Below are positions 17,692 to 28,525 of a stretch of DNA of 64,000 nucleotides, piece by piece. The position numbers and the translations under genes were made by a program. The stretch is from Microbacterium elymi. GTDB lineage: Bacteria > Actinomycetota > Actinomycetes > Actinomycetales > Microbacteriaceae. Under the pieces are notes generated by a model, which saw only the letters and a program-made list of their open reading frames with translations, was not told the origin of the DNA and did not search any database. Positions within the stretch are counted from its first letter, which is position 1, and each line of letters starts with the position of its first letter. The DNA lies in assembly GCF_021582895.2 (NCBI RefSeq), contig NZ_CP091139.2, forward strand, positions 3,504,381-3,568,380. Direction: 5' to 3'.

Positions 17692-18907
17692 TCAGCGGGT
17701 GCGAGGCCCTGCGGGGGCCTTCCGACGGGTCGCGTCGGTGCCGATGGCGCCCAGGATGAGCGCGGTCTGCAGGATCAGCGCCTCCCGTGGACCCGTGGCA
17801 TCCCACCCGATCACCTCGGAGACGCGCTTGAGCCGGTAGCGCACCGTGTTCGGGTGCACGAACAGCTCCCGGGCCGTCGCCTCCAGCGACCGGCCGTTGT
17901 CCAGATAGCTCCACAGCGTCGTGACCAGATCGGTGCTGTGGTTCTGCAGCGGCCGGAAGATCTTCTCCACCAGGGTGTTCTTCGCCAGCTGATCTCCGGC
18001 CAGCGCGCGCTCGGGGAGCAGGTCGTCCGCCTCGACCGGGCGCGGCGCGTGCCGCCACGAGCGAGCGACGGCGAAGCCGGCCAGGGCCGCGCGGGCGCTC
18101 TGCCCGGCGTCCACGAGCGCGGCCACCGTCGGCCCGAGCACGAGGTGGCCGGTGCCGAATCCGGGCTCGAGGTGCTCGGCGATCTGGAGGAACGGCAGCT
18201 CGGTCGCGGGGTCGTCCGGCCCGCGCAGCTCGGCCCGGCCGATCACCAGCACGAGTCGGGAGCCTTGGACGCCGATCAGCACATCCACCCCGAGCTTGCG
18301 GGCGGTGCGGCGCAAGCTGGTCGACGTCGAACATCGGGGGAGTGGTGCCCACCAGGACCGCCACCTCGCCGTGGCCGTGCCAGCCCAGGGCGGCGATGCG
18401 GCTGGGCAGCTCCTCGTCGGCGCCCCCGGTGAGGATGGAGTCGACGACCAGGGCCTCGAGCCGCGCGTCCCACAGTCCACGGGCCTCGGCGGCCCGCGCG
18501 TAGACGTCGGCGGCGGCGAAGGCGACCTCGCGCGAGTACAGCAGGATCGCCTCGCGGAGATGCTCGCCGCGGCCGGCGACCTTCTCCTCGGTGACCTCGA
18601 CGGTGACCCGGATCAGCTGCGAGCGTCTGCGTCAGACTGACGCTCGCGGCAGCTCGCGGGGCGCGGCCGCGAAGATGTCCGCCGCGATCCATGGGGTGGA
18701 GTCCGGATCCTCGTACCACTGGATGAACGAGGTGATCCCGGCCTGCGCCACCAGCCCCACCGCGGAGCGCCGCGCCGGCGGCATCTCGGCGTACCACGGC
18801 AGGGACTGCTCGAGGCGGTTGATCGTCGCCGTGGCGAGGTCGCCCGAAAGGCGACGGAGCCAGACGAGGGTCTCCGCCTTTCCCGTGGGGGCGCTCTCGC
18901 TGATCAT
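17692..18907 (-). CDS. fasR: PucR-type transcriptional regulator of fatty-acid synthesis (FasR-like)
   Basis: A regulator of about 404 residues with a C-terminal PucR-type helix-turn-helix (LWSYLDNGRSLEATARELFVHPNTVRYRLKRVSEVIG). The N-terminal part is helical (WLRRLSGDLATATINRLEQSLPWYAEMPPARR), and a GGDEF-like sensory middle is likely. In Streptomyces the fabDHPF activator FasR sits at the same position, so control of the fab operon is a strong inference. Three frame changes are needed: extra bases near 18313 (GCGCAAGCTGG) and 18616 (GCTGCGAGCG), and a lost base near 18635. All are in GCWGC contexts. It starts eight bases from the aceE stop. Confidence 0.82.
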
Positions 18908-18914
18908 CGCGGGA

Positions 18915-21643
18915 TCAGCTCTCGCCGCCCGCGTTGCCGCTGGTGCCGGCGGTGACGTCGTGCAGACGGTACTTCTCGATCGCCTGCACCGACAGGCTCC
19001 GGTCGACCGCGCCCTGCTCGGCGAGGGCCTGCAGCGTGCGCACCACGATGGACGGCCCGTCGATCTTGAAGAATCGGCGCGCGGCGGCCCGCGTGTCGCT
19101 GAAGCCGAACCCGTCGGCGCCGAGGGTGGCGAAGCGGTTCGGCACCCACGGACGGATCTGGTCCTGCACCGCGTGCATGAAGTCGCTGACGGCGACCACC
19201 GGGCCCTCGGCGCCCTCCAGCTTGCGGGTGAGGTACGCGGTCCGCGGCTCCCGGTCGGGATGCAGGAAGTTGTGCTCGTCGGCGGCCAGGCCGTCGCGGC
19301 GCAGCTCGGACCAGCTGGTCACACTCCAGACATCCGCCTGCACGCCCCAGTCCTCGCGCAGCAGCTTGCCCGGGCCTCCAGCGCCCAGGCCACGCCGACG
19401 CCGGACGCCATCAGCTGGGCGCGGGGGCCGTCGCCGTCGGCCGAGGCGATGCGATGGATGCCGTGGAGGATGCCGTCGACGTCCACGTCCTCGGGCTCGG
19501 CCGGCTGCACCATCGGCTCGTTGTAGACCGTGAGGTAGTACATGACGTTGGGGTCGGGATGCTGCCCGCCGTACATCCGGTCCAGGCCCGCGCGGACGAT
19601 GTGCGCGATCTCGTAGCCGTAGGCCGGGTCGTACGCCACGGTGGCCGGGTTGGTGGAGGCCAGCAGCGGCGAATGCCCGTCGGCGTGCTGCAGCCCTCGC
19701 CGGTGAGCGTGGTGCGCCCGGCGGTGGCGCCGATCACGAAGCCGCGCGCCATCTGGTCGCCGGCGGCCCAGTTCGCGTCGCCGGTGCGCTGGAAGCCGAA
19801 CATCGAGTAGAAGATGTAGACCGGGATCAGTGGCTCGCCGTGCGTGGAATACGAGGTTCCGGTCGCCGTGAAGGCGGCCATCGCCCCGGCCTCGTTGATG
19901 CCGACGTGCAGGATCTGCCCCTGTGCGCTCTCCTTGTACGCCAGCAGCAGCTCGCGGTCCACCGAGGTGTAGTGCTGGCCGTTCGGGTTGTAGATCTTCG
20001 CGGTCGGGAAGAAGGCGTCGATGCCGAAGGTGCGCGCCTCGTCCGGGATGATCGGCACGATCCGGTGGCCGAAGTCCTTCGTCCGCAGCAGGTCCTTCAG
20101 CAGCCGGACGAACGCCATCGTGGTGGCGATCTCCTGCGTGCCCGACCCCTTCTTCGGCAGTGCGTACGCCGCATCATCCGGGAGGGCCAGGTCCACGTGC
20201 GTCGTGCGCCGCTCGGGGACGAACCCGCCCAGCGCACGACGGCGCTCGAGCATGTACTGGACCGTCTCGTCCTGGGCCCCGGGGTTGTAGTACGGCGGCA
20301 GGTACGGGTTCTCCTCGAGCTTGCGCGTCCGTGAACGGGATGTGCATCGCGTCGCGGAACTGCTTGAGGTCCTCCAGCGTCATCTTCTTCATCTGGTGCG
20401 TCGCATTGCGCCCCTCGAAGTGCGCGCCCAGGCCGTAGCCCTTGATCGTCTTGGCGAGGATGACGGTGGGCTGGCCCTTGTGCTCGGTGGCGGCCTGGAA
20501 CGCCGCATAGACCTTGCGGTAGTCGTGCCCGCCGCGGCGCAGGTTCCAGACCTGGTCGTCGGTGAAGCCCTCGACCAGGGCGCGGGCGCGCTCGTCGCGG
20601 CCGAAGAAGTGCTCGCGCACGTAGGCGCCGCTCTCGGCCTTGTAGGTCTGATAATCGCCGTCGGGGGTCACATTCATCAGGTTCAGCAGCGCGCCGTCGA
20701 CGTCGCGGGCCAGCAGGTCGTCCCACTCCCGGCCCCAGATGACCTTGATCACGTTCCAGCCGGCGCCGCGGAAGAAGCTCTCCAGCTCCTGGATGATCTT
20801 CCCGTTGCCGCGCACCGGTCCGTCCAGGCGCTGCAGGTTGCAGTTGACCACGAACGTCAGGTTGTCCAGGCCCTCGTTGGCGGCGACCTGCAGCTGGCCG
20901 CGGCTCTCCACCTCATCGAGCTCGCCGTCGCCGAGGAACGCCCACACACGACCGTCGGACACGTCCTTGATCCCGCGGTTGGTCAGGTACCGGTTGGCCA
21001 TGGCCTGGTAGATCGCATTGATCGGGCCGAGGCCCATCGACACCGTCGGGAACTGCCAGAACTCCGGCATCAGCCGCGGGTGCGGGTAGGACGGGATGCC
21101 GTGGGGAGCCTGCGACTTCTCCTGGCGGAATCCGTCCAGCTGGTCTTCGCTGAGGCGCCCCTCGAGGAAGGCGCGGGCGTACATGCCGGGCGAGGCGTGC
21201 CCCTGGAAGAAGATCTGGTCGCCGCCGGAGGGGTGGTCCTGTCCGCGGAAGAAGTGGTTGAAGCCGACTTCGTACAGCGACGCGGAGGACGCATAGGTGG
21301 AGATGTGGCCGCCCACCCCGATGCCGGGGCGCTGGGCGCGGTGCACCGTGATGGCGGCGTTCCAGCGGATCCAGGAGCGGTAGCGGCGCTCGAGCTCCTC
21401 GTCGCCGGGGAACGGGGCCTCGTTCTCTGGGGCGATGGTGTTGACGTAGTCGGTGGTCGGCACCATCGGCACGCCGAGCCGGAGCTCCTTCGAGCTCTTC
21501 AGCAGGCTCAGCATGATCTCGCGGCCGCGGCCGGCTCCCTTGGCCTGGACCAGCTGCTGGAGCGACTCCTGCCACTCGCCGGTCTCGTCGGGGTCGCTGT
21601 CGAGGGGGCCCTGGGAGTACGGATCCTGATCGTGGACAGTCAC
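18915..21643 (-). CDS. aceE: Pyruvate dehydrogenase E1 component (homodimeric type)
   Basis: Decarboxylates pyruvate with thiamine diphosphate and passes the acetyl group to lipoylated E2. Repaired length is about 908 residues, as in AceE of this type. The ThDP site is [12 protein letters not shown]...[20 protein letters not shown]. The C-terminal domain includes [22 protein letters not shown]. Frame changes lie near 20316 (GAGCTTGCGCG), 19693 (a lost base by CTGCAGC) and 19371 (two extra bases, GGGCAAGCTGC for GGCAGCTGC). The start is GTG 21643. It lies upstream of the regulator and fab operon, linking acetyl-CoA supply with lipid synthesis. Confidence 0.93.
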
Positions 21644-21819
21644 GGGTGACCTTTCTTCGGCCGGCGGATTGCGTCGGCTGCGGGCTTCGGGCGTGCACCG
21701 CCGGGGTCGACGCGGATGGCACACCGCGCACCAGCCTAGCGACTCGAGGCGGCTGCGACGTCCCGCGGCGCCGGCGCCGCGCCACCGGATGGGCGCGCCC
21801 TCTCGTAGACTTGCGGCAC

Positions 21820-21892
21820 GGGCCTTTAGCTCAGCTGGTAGAGCGCCACGTTTACACCGTGGATGTCGTCGGTTCGATCCCGGCAGGGCCCA
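21820..21892 (+). tRNA. tRNA-Val (TAC)
   Basis: A 73-nt cloverleaf. GGGCCTT (21820-21826) pairs with AGGGCCC (21885-21891). The anticodon loop TTTACAC contains TAC, and the T-loop is TTCGATC. A TAGACT -10-like hexamer lies about ten bases upstream. A protein gene begins two bases after its 3' end. Confidence 0.95.
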
Positions 21893-21893
21893 C

Positions 21894-22624
21894 GTGAACG
21901 CACAGCCCGCGCAAGCGCCGCCTCCTCGATGTGGCCGAACTCGACACCCGTATCCGGCAGGCCGAACACGCCCGCAGCAGTCCGGCCCAGGCCGCGCGCG
22001 TGCGCGAACTCGTCAGCCAGCGGCAGACGCTGACGCAGGAGCTCACCGCGCTGCAGGGCAGTCGTGACGGGGTGCAGGCCGAGCTGGGCCGGGTCGAATC
22101 CGACATCGCCGTGGTCGACGCGCGCAGCGAACGCGATGCGCAGCGACTGAACACGGTCTCGAGCGTGAAGGACGCCCAGGGGCTGGAGAGCGAGCTCGCC
22201 TCGCTCGCCCGGCGCAAGAGCGACCTGGAGGACATGCAGCTGGAGCTGATGGAACGGCTCGAAGAGGCCGAGTCCGCGGTCGCCGCGCAGGCGGCGCTGG
22301 TGGCCGAGGTCAACGACGAGGGCAGTCGCCTCAGCGCCGAGGGCAAGACGGCGGTCGCCGAGGCGACCGCACAGCTCGAGGCCGCCACGCGCGACCGTGC
22401 CGCCATCGCCGCCGAGCTGCCGGGCGAGCTGATCGCCGCGTACGACCGCGCAGCCCTGCGCAGCGTCGGGGCCGCCGCTCTGCGCGCGCAGACGTGCGAG
22501 GGCTTGCAACATGGTCCTGTCCGGCACCGATCTGGCCGCCATGCGGCAGGCGGCCGAGGATGCCGTGGTGAACTGCCCCGAGTGCGGGTGCATCCTGGTG
22601 CGCACCGAAGAGTCGGGGCTGTGA
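21894..22624 (+). CDS. Coiled-coil zinc-ribbon protein (C4-type, CdsZ/DUF164-like)
   Basis: About 242 residues. A long N-terminal coiled coil ([14 protein letters not shown]... through [25 protein letters not shown]) is followed by a C4 zinc ribbon: TCEGCNMVLSG, then [11 protein letters not shown]. The repaired start is [17 protein letters not shown]. Frame changes are an extra A near 21911 (GCGCAAGCGCC) and an extra T near 22503 (GGGCTTGCAAC, which restores the second Cys of the ribbon). The GTG at 21894 sits directly behind tRNA-Val, so its ribosome-binding site would lie inside the tRNA sequence. The family is common in bacteria, with a probable nucleic-acid or helper role. Confidence 0.8.
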
Positions 22625-22640
22625 CCACCGCGCGAGACCG

Positions 22641-24373
22641 GTGAGCGCCCCGGCGGACGCGTGCATCGTCGTCGGCCGTGACGGCGAAGACGTCGAGCTG
22701 GCACACCTGGACGCGGATGGCGTCGAGCACCGCCGGCAGCGGCTGGATGCGTCGGCCTTCCCTCGGTTCGTCTCCGACGCCGAGAGCGGACCCGCTCCGC
22801 CGCGCTGGGTCTGGTCCGACACGGCACGGCGCTATCCGCCGCTGCTGGCGGCCGGGGTCCGGGTGCGCCGCTGCCGGGATCTGCGCCTGTGCCACGCGAT
22901 CCTCCGGGACAGCGAGCTCGTCACCGAGACCGACGCGATCCGCGATGCGCGCGAGTGGGATGCCGCACCCGGCCCGTCGGACGAGGCCGATCAGGCGCTG
23001 TTCTCGCTCGGCGAGGACTCGGCCGCGGCATCCGGGACGCCCGACGATCTGGACGGCGCGCTGCGCGAGTTCGTGCGGCAGCGGGCGGCGACGCGCTCGG
23101 CGCGGGAGCCGGGCCGGATCGATCTGCTGTGCGCGGCCGAGTCGGCCGGCGCCCTGGTGGCCGCCGAGATGCGGGCCGGCGGACTGCCGTGGGACGTCCC
23201 CGCGCACGAGCGGATGCTCGAGGAGATCCTCGGCCGTCGCCCTCACGCCGGGGGAGTGCCGGAGCGGATGGTCGCCCTCGGCGCCGACATCCGCCTGCTG
23301 CTGGAGGATCCGCAGGCGAGCCTGGACTCGCCGGCCAAGCTGCTGCGCAGTCTGCATCGGGTGGGCGTGCCCGCCCGCACCACGGCGAAGTGGGAGCTGC
23401 GGGAGTTCGACCACCCCGTGATCGAGCCCCTGCTGGAGTACAAGCGCCTGAGCCGACTGCTGAGCGCGAACGGCTGGGCTTGGCTGGCGGAGTGGGTGCA
23501 GGACGGGCGGTTCCGGCCGGTCTACCTGCCGGCCGGCGTGGTCACCGGGCGGTGGGCGTCCTCCGGCGGCGGCGCACTGCAGATCCCTCGCCGTCTTCGG
23601 GCCGCGGTGCGGGCCGACGCGGGATGGACCTTCGTGGTGGCCGATGTCGCCCAGCTGGAGCCGCGGGTGCTGGCGGGCATGTCCAGCGACCGCCGGCTCG
23701 CCGACGCGGCGCATGGCCACGATCTGTACGCCGGCATCGTGGACAGCGGGGCGGTGGCCACCCGCGCCGAGGCGAAGGTGGCGATGCTGGGCGCGATGTA
23801 CGGGTCCACCACCGGCGAGAGCGGGCGGCTGCTGCCGCGGCTTGCGCCGGGCGTACCCGCGCGCGATGGGCCTGGTCGACGACGCGGCCCGGGTCGGAGC
23901 GGACGGCGGCGTCGTGTCGACCTGGCTCGGTCGCTCGTGCCCGCCGGCGTCACCGCGGTGGATGCAGACGCAGCGGCTGGCCGCCGACGAGACCGGCACG
24001 GCCGCCGAGCGCGATCGGGCACGTCGGGACGCCGGGGATCGGGGCCGGTTCACGCGCAACTTCGTCGTGCAGGGCACCGCGGCCGAATGGGCGCTGGCCT
24101 GGCTGGGCGAGGTCAGATCGCGTCTCGCGCAGCTGCCTCCGGTCCCGGATGCCGAGGCCGCCCCGCGATCGGGAGCTGCGCTGGCCCGCGTGCCCCACCT
24201 GGCGTTCTTCCTGCACGACGAGCTGATCGTGCACACGCCGCAAGCGGTATGCGGATGCCGCCGCGGCGATCGTCGGCGAAGCGGCGGCATCCGCCGGCCG
24301 GCTGCTGTTCGGCGGGTTCCCGATCGACTTCCCGCTCGACCTGAAGATCGCCCCGACCGCGCAGAAGGATTGA
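22641..24373 (+). CDS. Family A DNA polymerase-like protein (bifunctional 3'-5' exonuclease/polymerase type)
   Basis: About 576 residues, related to the Klenow part of Pol I. Motif A is VVADVAQLEPRVLAGMS, motif B RAEAKVAMLGAMYGSTTGESG and motif C FFLHDELIVHTPQ, with catalytic Asp and Glu of HDE. The N-terminal region replaces a 5' nuclease and is the short exonuclease-like segment of actinobacterial paralogues. Frame changes are near 23848 (CGGCTTGCGCC) and 24244 (CCGCAAGCGG); repair gives LLPRLRRAYPRAMG and TPQRYADAAAAIV. It is an accessory polymerase and not PolA. It begins 16 bases after the zinc-ribbon gene and is probably cotranscribed. Confidence 0.85.
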
Positions 24374-24376
24374 CGC

Positions 24377-26142
24377 TCACTCGCAGCGCAGCGGCGTGCG
24401 GGTCACCTCCGGTGCGGTGAGCATCGGCGTGTGCACGATCTGGGCCTGCGCGTCGTCGTCCACCACGAAGCGGAACGTCAGCACGTTCGTCTCACCGGGC
24501 TTGCAGATTCACGTGCGTGATGCTGCTGGGGTGGCCCTCGGCATCCTCGTTCGCCGACGGGTTGACCTTGCCGTCCACCGTCACGCCGCCGAAGAACGCG
24601 CCCGCGGGGGCGGCGACCGTGACGTTCATGCCGATGTCGCCGGCGCCGACGCCCCACAGTCCGCCGCCGGTCATGCTGATCGGCATCGTCCCGGCGTCCT
24701 TCGGCGCGGTGCTGGTCAATGAGACCGACACGGCCACCGTGTGCTTGCCGTCGGCACGACATGTGCCCTGGGCCACCGAGATCGCCGTGGTCATGTACGG
24801 GGCCATCTTGCCGCCGGTGTTGTCGTTGAAATACACCGCGTAGGCGGAGTCGCCGGCCAGCCGCTGACGCACCAGCGGACCGCCGAGGGGGCCCGAGGCG
24901 ATGGATTTCTGGGCGTCGGCGTCCGCGCTCCACACCGAGATGCGGTCGTCCTGGATGGGCTGGGCGAGCGCTTCGGCCCATTCCACCGGCGACATCCCGT
25001 GCGTGAACACGCGCGCGAACACCGAGGCGGTGGACTGCGCGAAGAACGACGCCTGCTGCTCGGAGGTCATCGTCAGGTAGGGATCGACGAGCACGCGCTG
25101 GACCAGGTTGTCGGCGCTGAGCGTGCTGCCGTCCCCCAGCGTGACCGGTCCGGTCACCGCCAGCAGCGACTCCAGCACGATCGGGTCGATCGAGATGACC
25201 GCGTCCGGCGCGGCCCCGCCGTGCGCGGTCCACCAGGCCGAGGCCAGCCGGGCCGTGAGCGAGAAGTCGGCCGGGATCGTGGTGTCCTGCACGAACCGCC
25301 CGATCACGTTCCCGTACAGCGCGGTGAGCGCGTCGGGGATGGGGGCGATCTGACGGGTGCGGTAGTGGAACGCCGACGAGTCGGTCATCTTCTGCATGGT
25401 GAAGCGGCCGTCGGCGGCCCGCATCTGGACGAAGGTGCCGGTGATGCCGCCGCCCGTGCGCAAGCTCGGCCGGGTTCTGCACCATCAGCAGGATCGTCTG
25501 CGGTTGATCGGTGCCCAGGAGCAGCGGCAGGGCGCCGGCCGACGAGGCCAGCGGCTGCAGCACGGCGTCCGCGTTGCCGACGAGGTCGGTGAGCTGGGCG
25601 ACGCCGGAGGCGACGGGCGTGATGAGCGCCGTGGCCGGGATGCCGGCCAGCCGGGTCGCGGCGCGGTGCAGAGCGGATGCCGCGTGGTCGAGCGGGCCGT
25701 CCGCGCCGACCGCGGCATCCAGCGCCTGGTTCGACGGGCCCTGGGCATCGCCGAGGGACGCGGCCACGTCCAGGATCGGCGAGACCACATCGGCGCTGAC
25801 CGTGTCGACGGCGTTCGCGGCGACCCGGACGGCGGCCAGGTTCGGGCCGGCCACCGGCAGGAGCTCGGCGGTGGTCCACAGCGGATCGGCCGTCAGCTCG
25901 ACCGCGCGCCGCGCGTGCACGGCCAGTTCGTCGTTGACGGTGCCGAGTTCGTTCAGGTCGCGGTCCGCGATCGCGGTGCTCATCCGCGAGGTGAGCGACT
26001 GGATCGCGTCCACCTCGCCCTTGACCATGACCGCGCGCACGCCCACCCAGACGACGGCTGCCGCGAGGATGCACAGTGCGAGGACCAGGCCGAGCGCATA
26101 CCAGGGGGCGGAGCGTCGCCGCCCCCGGACCATGCTGGCCAT
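24377..26142 (-). CDS. DUF4012 membrane-anchored cell-surface protein
   Basis: About 587 residues. An N-terminal signal anchor (basic MVRGRRRSAPW, then ALGLVLALCILAAAVVWVG) is followed by a large extracytoplasmic DUF4012 region: LLLGTDQPQTILLMVQNPAELRTGGGITGTF, LLAVTGPVTLGDG, and a beta-rich end VRTPLRCE-like tail. Frame changes near 25463 (GCGCAAGCTCGG) and 24501 (GGGCTTGCAGA) are repaired as GCAGC/GCTGC. DUF4012 proteins occur with exopolysaccharide genes in actinobacteria, but no glycosyltransferase is adjacent here. It starts three bases after the stop of the LPXTG gene, so the two form an operon. Confidence 0.8.
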
Positions 26143-26145
26143 CGG

Positions 26146-26821
26146 TCAGCTGCGACGCAAGCCGCCGCGCCAGCAGCGCCCGGCGCCCGCGAGGAGCACG
26201 ATCCCGCCGCCGATCGCGATCGGCACGACGGGGACGTTCAGACCCGTCACCGGCAGGATCGAGGCGGCCGATGCCACGCCCGGCGCAGCGCATGCCGAGG
26301 TGGCAGGCGGGTACGACAGCGGCACGGACAGCTCGGGGTTCACCTTGATGGTCGCGGTGATGTTCCCCCGCGTCCAGCCGAAGTTGCCGCCGGTCTGCGT
26401 CTGCTGACCGTTCACCAGCTCCCATCCGGGCCAGGTCAGGCCGTTCCCCTGGGCATCGGTGGTCGCTCCGGGCCAGAGCACGGTGCCGGACAGCTTGTTG
26501 TTCACCAGCGGACCGAGGTCGAGCGGGAGCGTGTGCGTGCCGTCCGAGAACACCAGCGTGACCTCGTGCCCGGTGGCGATGTCATCCGGGTCGGTCAGGA
26601 CCACGCTGAATGAGATGCGCGGCACGTCGCCCACGCACTCGCTCAAGGCGGTGGATCCGGCCAGCGAGGGCGAGGTCGGCGTCCGTGGCGTGTAGTTCGA
26701 ATCGGTGCTCGTGGAGCTTCCCGAATCGTCGGCGCTGCCATCGGCTGCGAATGCGGCCGATCCGGCGCCGAGGATCATGAGCGCGGCCACTGCTCGGAAC
26801 CGCTGCGGTCTTGCGAAACAT
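26146..26821 (-). CDS. Secreted LPXTG-type surface protein
   Basis: About 224 residues. After repair the N-terminus is a signal peptide: basic MFRRPQRF, then AVAALMILGAGSAAFA with cleavage before ADGS. The extracytoplasmic part is Ser/Thr-rich and then beta-rich. The C-terminus carries the sortase motif LPVTG, a hydrophobic segment and a basic end (GGLRRS). The frame change is near 26813, where CGCAAGACC probably stands for CGCAGACC. ATG 26821 has GGGGAGG at good spacing. It is upstream of the DUF4012 gene in the same unit, so both products probably decorate the envelope. Confidence 0.8.
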
Positions 26822-26971
26822 CGCTGCCTCCCCAGTAGGCAATAAATCGACCATCCCCATGGCCGACGGCACCCTCCCCAGTCGGGGTGCACCGGCAGTC
26901 TAGCGCACAACGTCTCCGGGGACGAGGGGCCGACGCGCCGGATCCGGATGCGAGCGGCTAGGCTCGGACAC

Positions 26972-27344
26972 GCGAATGGGTCGGCTGGATGGTCGCGTCG
27001 CGGGCGGTTCGCCGCCTCGCGCCGAGGAACGTCCGGGCTCCACAGGGCAGGGCGGTGGGCAACACCCACCCGGAGTGATCCGCGAGAAAGTGCCACAGAG
27101 AGCAGACCGCCGGGTTCGTCCCGGTAAGGGTGAAAGGGCGGTGTAAGAGACCACCGGGGTCGCGGTGACGCGACCCGCACGGCAAACCTCGCCCGGAGCA
27201 AGGCCATACAGGGGATGTTGACGCGGCCCGCCGAGTCCCCGGGTAGGCCGCTGGAGCGGTGCGGCAACGCATCGCCGAGAGAGATGACCATCCACGGGGC
27301 GCGAGCCCCCGGACAGAACCCGGCGTACAGGCCGGCCCATTCGC
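26972..27344 (+). ncRNA. rnpB: RNase P RNA (bacterial type A)
   Basis: The catalytic RNA that trims tRNA 5' ends. The 5' end GCGAATGGGTCGGC pairs with the 3' end GCCGGCCCATTCGC. Universal segments are present: GAGGAACGTCCGGGCTCCA, GGGCAACACCCACC, the AGAAAGTGCCACAGAGA region, and near the 3' end ACAGAACCCGGCGTACAGG. About 373 nt. A TAGGCT -10-like hexamer lies just upstream. End points are set by the terminal helix and may be off by a few bases. Confidence 0.95.
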
Positions 27345-27376
27345 CTCGTCCGTCGGGTCTGTGCCCGCGCGTGCGC

Positions 27377-28138
27377 TCAGTCCGCGGCGAGCGCGGCCGC
27401 GCCGATGATGCCGGCGTTGTTGCGATGCACGGCGGGAAGGATCGGCGTGTCCAGCTCGAGCAGCGGCAGGAACTCGTCGGCGTGCTTGGAGACGCCGCCG
27501 CCGACCACGAACAGGTCCGGGCTGAACAGGAACTGCAGATGCTCGTAGTACCACTGCAGGCGAGCCGCCCACTTCTTCCAGCTGAGGCTCTCGCGCTCCA
27601 TCGCCGAGTAGGCGGTGTAGTGCTCGGCGTCGTGCTTGTGTCCGGCGCGCTGCAGGTGCCCGAGCTCGGTGTTCGGCACCAGGATCCCGTTGTGGATCAT
27701 CGCCGTTCCGATCCCCGTGCCGAGGGTCGTCAGCAGCACCAGGCCGTCCCGTCCCTGTGCCGCGCCGTAGCGCACCTCGGCGATGCCGGCGACGTCCGCG
27801 TCGTTGGCGAAGTGGATGTCGCGGCCCAGGCCGTCCTCGAAGAACTTCTCCGCCTCGAACCCGACCCAGTCCTCGGCCACGTTCGCCGCCGACAGCGTCC
27901 GCCCGTTCTTCACGATCGCGGGGAAGGCCACGCCCAGCGGCATCCGCTCCTCGGCCACGTCCAGCGTCGACAGGACCTCCTTGACGGCGGCCAGCACGTC
28001 GGCCGGCTTGGCGCCCGTCGGGGTCGCGACCTTGATCCGCTCGCTGAGCAGCCGGCCCTCGCGCAGGTCGACGATGCCGCCCTTGATGCCGGTGCCGCCG
28101 ATGTCCACTCCGACCGCACGGGTCGTCTCTGCTGCCAT
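27377..28138 (-). CDS. ppgK: Polyphosphate glucokinase
   Basis: A ROK-family kinase that phosphorylates glucose with polyphosphate or ATP. It has 253 residues. The phosphate-binding loop is VGVDIGGTGIKGGIVDL, sugar-binding HFANDADVAGIAE has the catalytic Asp, the second phosphate loop is TTLGTGIGTAM, and TELGHLQ follows. It is uninterrupted. TAGGCT at 28145-28150 (minus strand) is six bases before the ATG, suggesting a leaderless message. The length and actinobacterial context favour PpgK over an ATP-only glucokinase. Confidence 0.9.
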   Translation of the reverse strand: MAAETTRAVGVDIGGTGIKGGIVDLREGRLLSERIKVATPTGAKPADVLAAVKEVLSTLDVAEERMPLGVAFPAIVKNGRTLSAANVAEDWVGFEAEKFFEDGLGRDIHFANDADVAGIAEVRYGAAQGRDGLVLLTTLGTGIGTAMIHNGILVPNTELGHLQRAGHKHDAEHYTAYSAMERESLSWKKWAARLQWYYEHLQFLFSPDLFVVGGGVSKHADEFLPLLELDTPILPAVHRNNAGIIGAAALAAD

Positions 28139-28261
28139 GTCTCCAGCCTATCCAGACCGTCGAGCCGATTCCGCCCTGTTTCGCGCACGCGCGGTCAGTA
28201 GGATCGAACCACGACCCGGCACCGCGGTCGGTCCCGGATCCGGCGGCATCGAGGAGGCATC

Positions 28262-28484
28262 GTGGCAGAGAACGACGACAAGTTCTGGTTCAATCTCGTC
28301 ACCGGCGAGGTGGAGCGCGGCATGCAGGCCCCCGCCCCCGATCGTGCCGGCCCGTTCGACACCGCCGAGGAGGCGGCACGCGCCCCCGAGGTCATCCGGG
28401 AGCGTTCGCGGAAGTGGGCCGAGGAAGAGCGTCGTGAGGACGACTGGGGTTCCGGCGGCACCGGCAGCCGGCGACGAAGGCTGA
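28262..28484 (+). CDS. Short SPOR-annotated-type protein (about 73 aa)
   Basis: An acidic, soluble small protein (MAENDDKFWFNLVTGEVERG..., FDTAEEAARAPEVIRERSRKWAEEER) of a family found before glnA2 in Microbacteriaceae and often labelled SPOR-like. As written, the frame runs without a stop into glnA2. Removing one C near 28470 (GGCAGCCGGCGAC for GGCAGCGGCGAC) gives the ending GSGDEG and TGA at 28482-28484. The apparent fusion to glutamine synthetase is therefore an artefact. GTG 28262 follows GAGGAGG. Confidence 0.7.
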
Positions 28485-28525
28485 ACGCCACCGCGCCGCA
28501 GGGCGCGCACGGGGAGGGAAGATCT

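Noticed and set aside
27345..27376. Search for a terminator directly behind RNase P RNA
   Set aside because: No convincing hairpin with T-run was seen before the ppgK stop codon.
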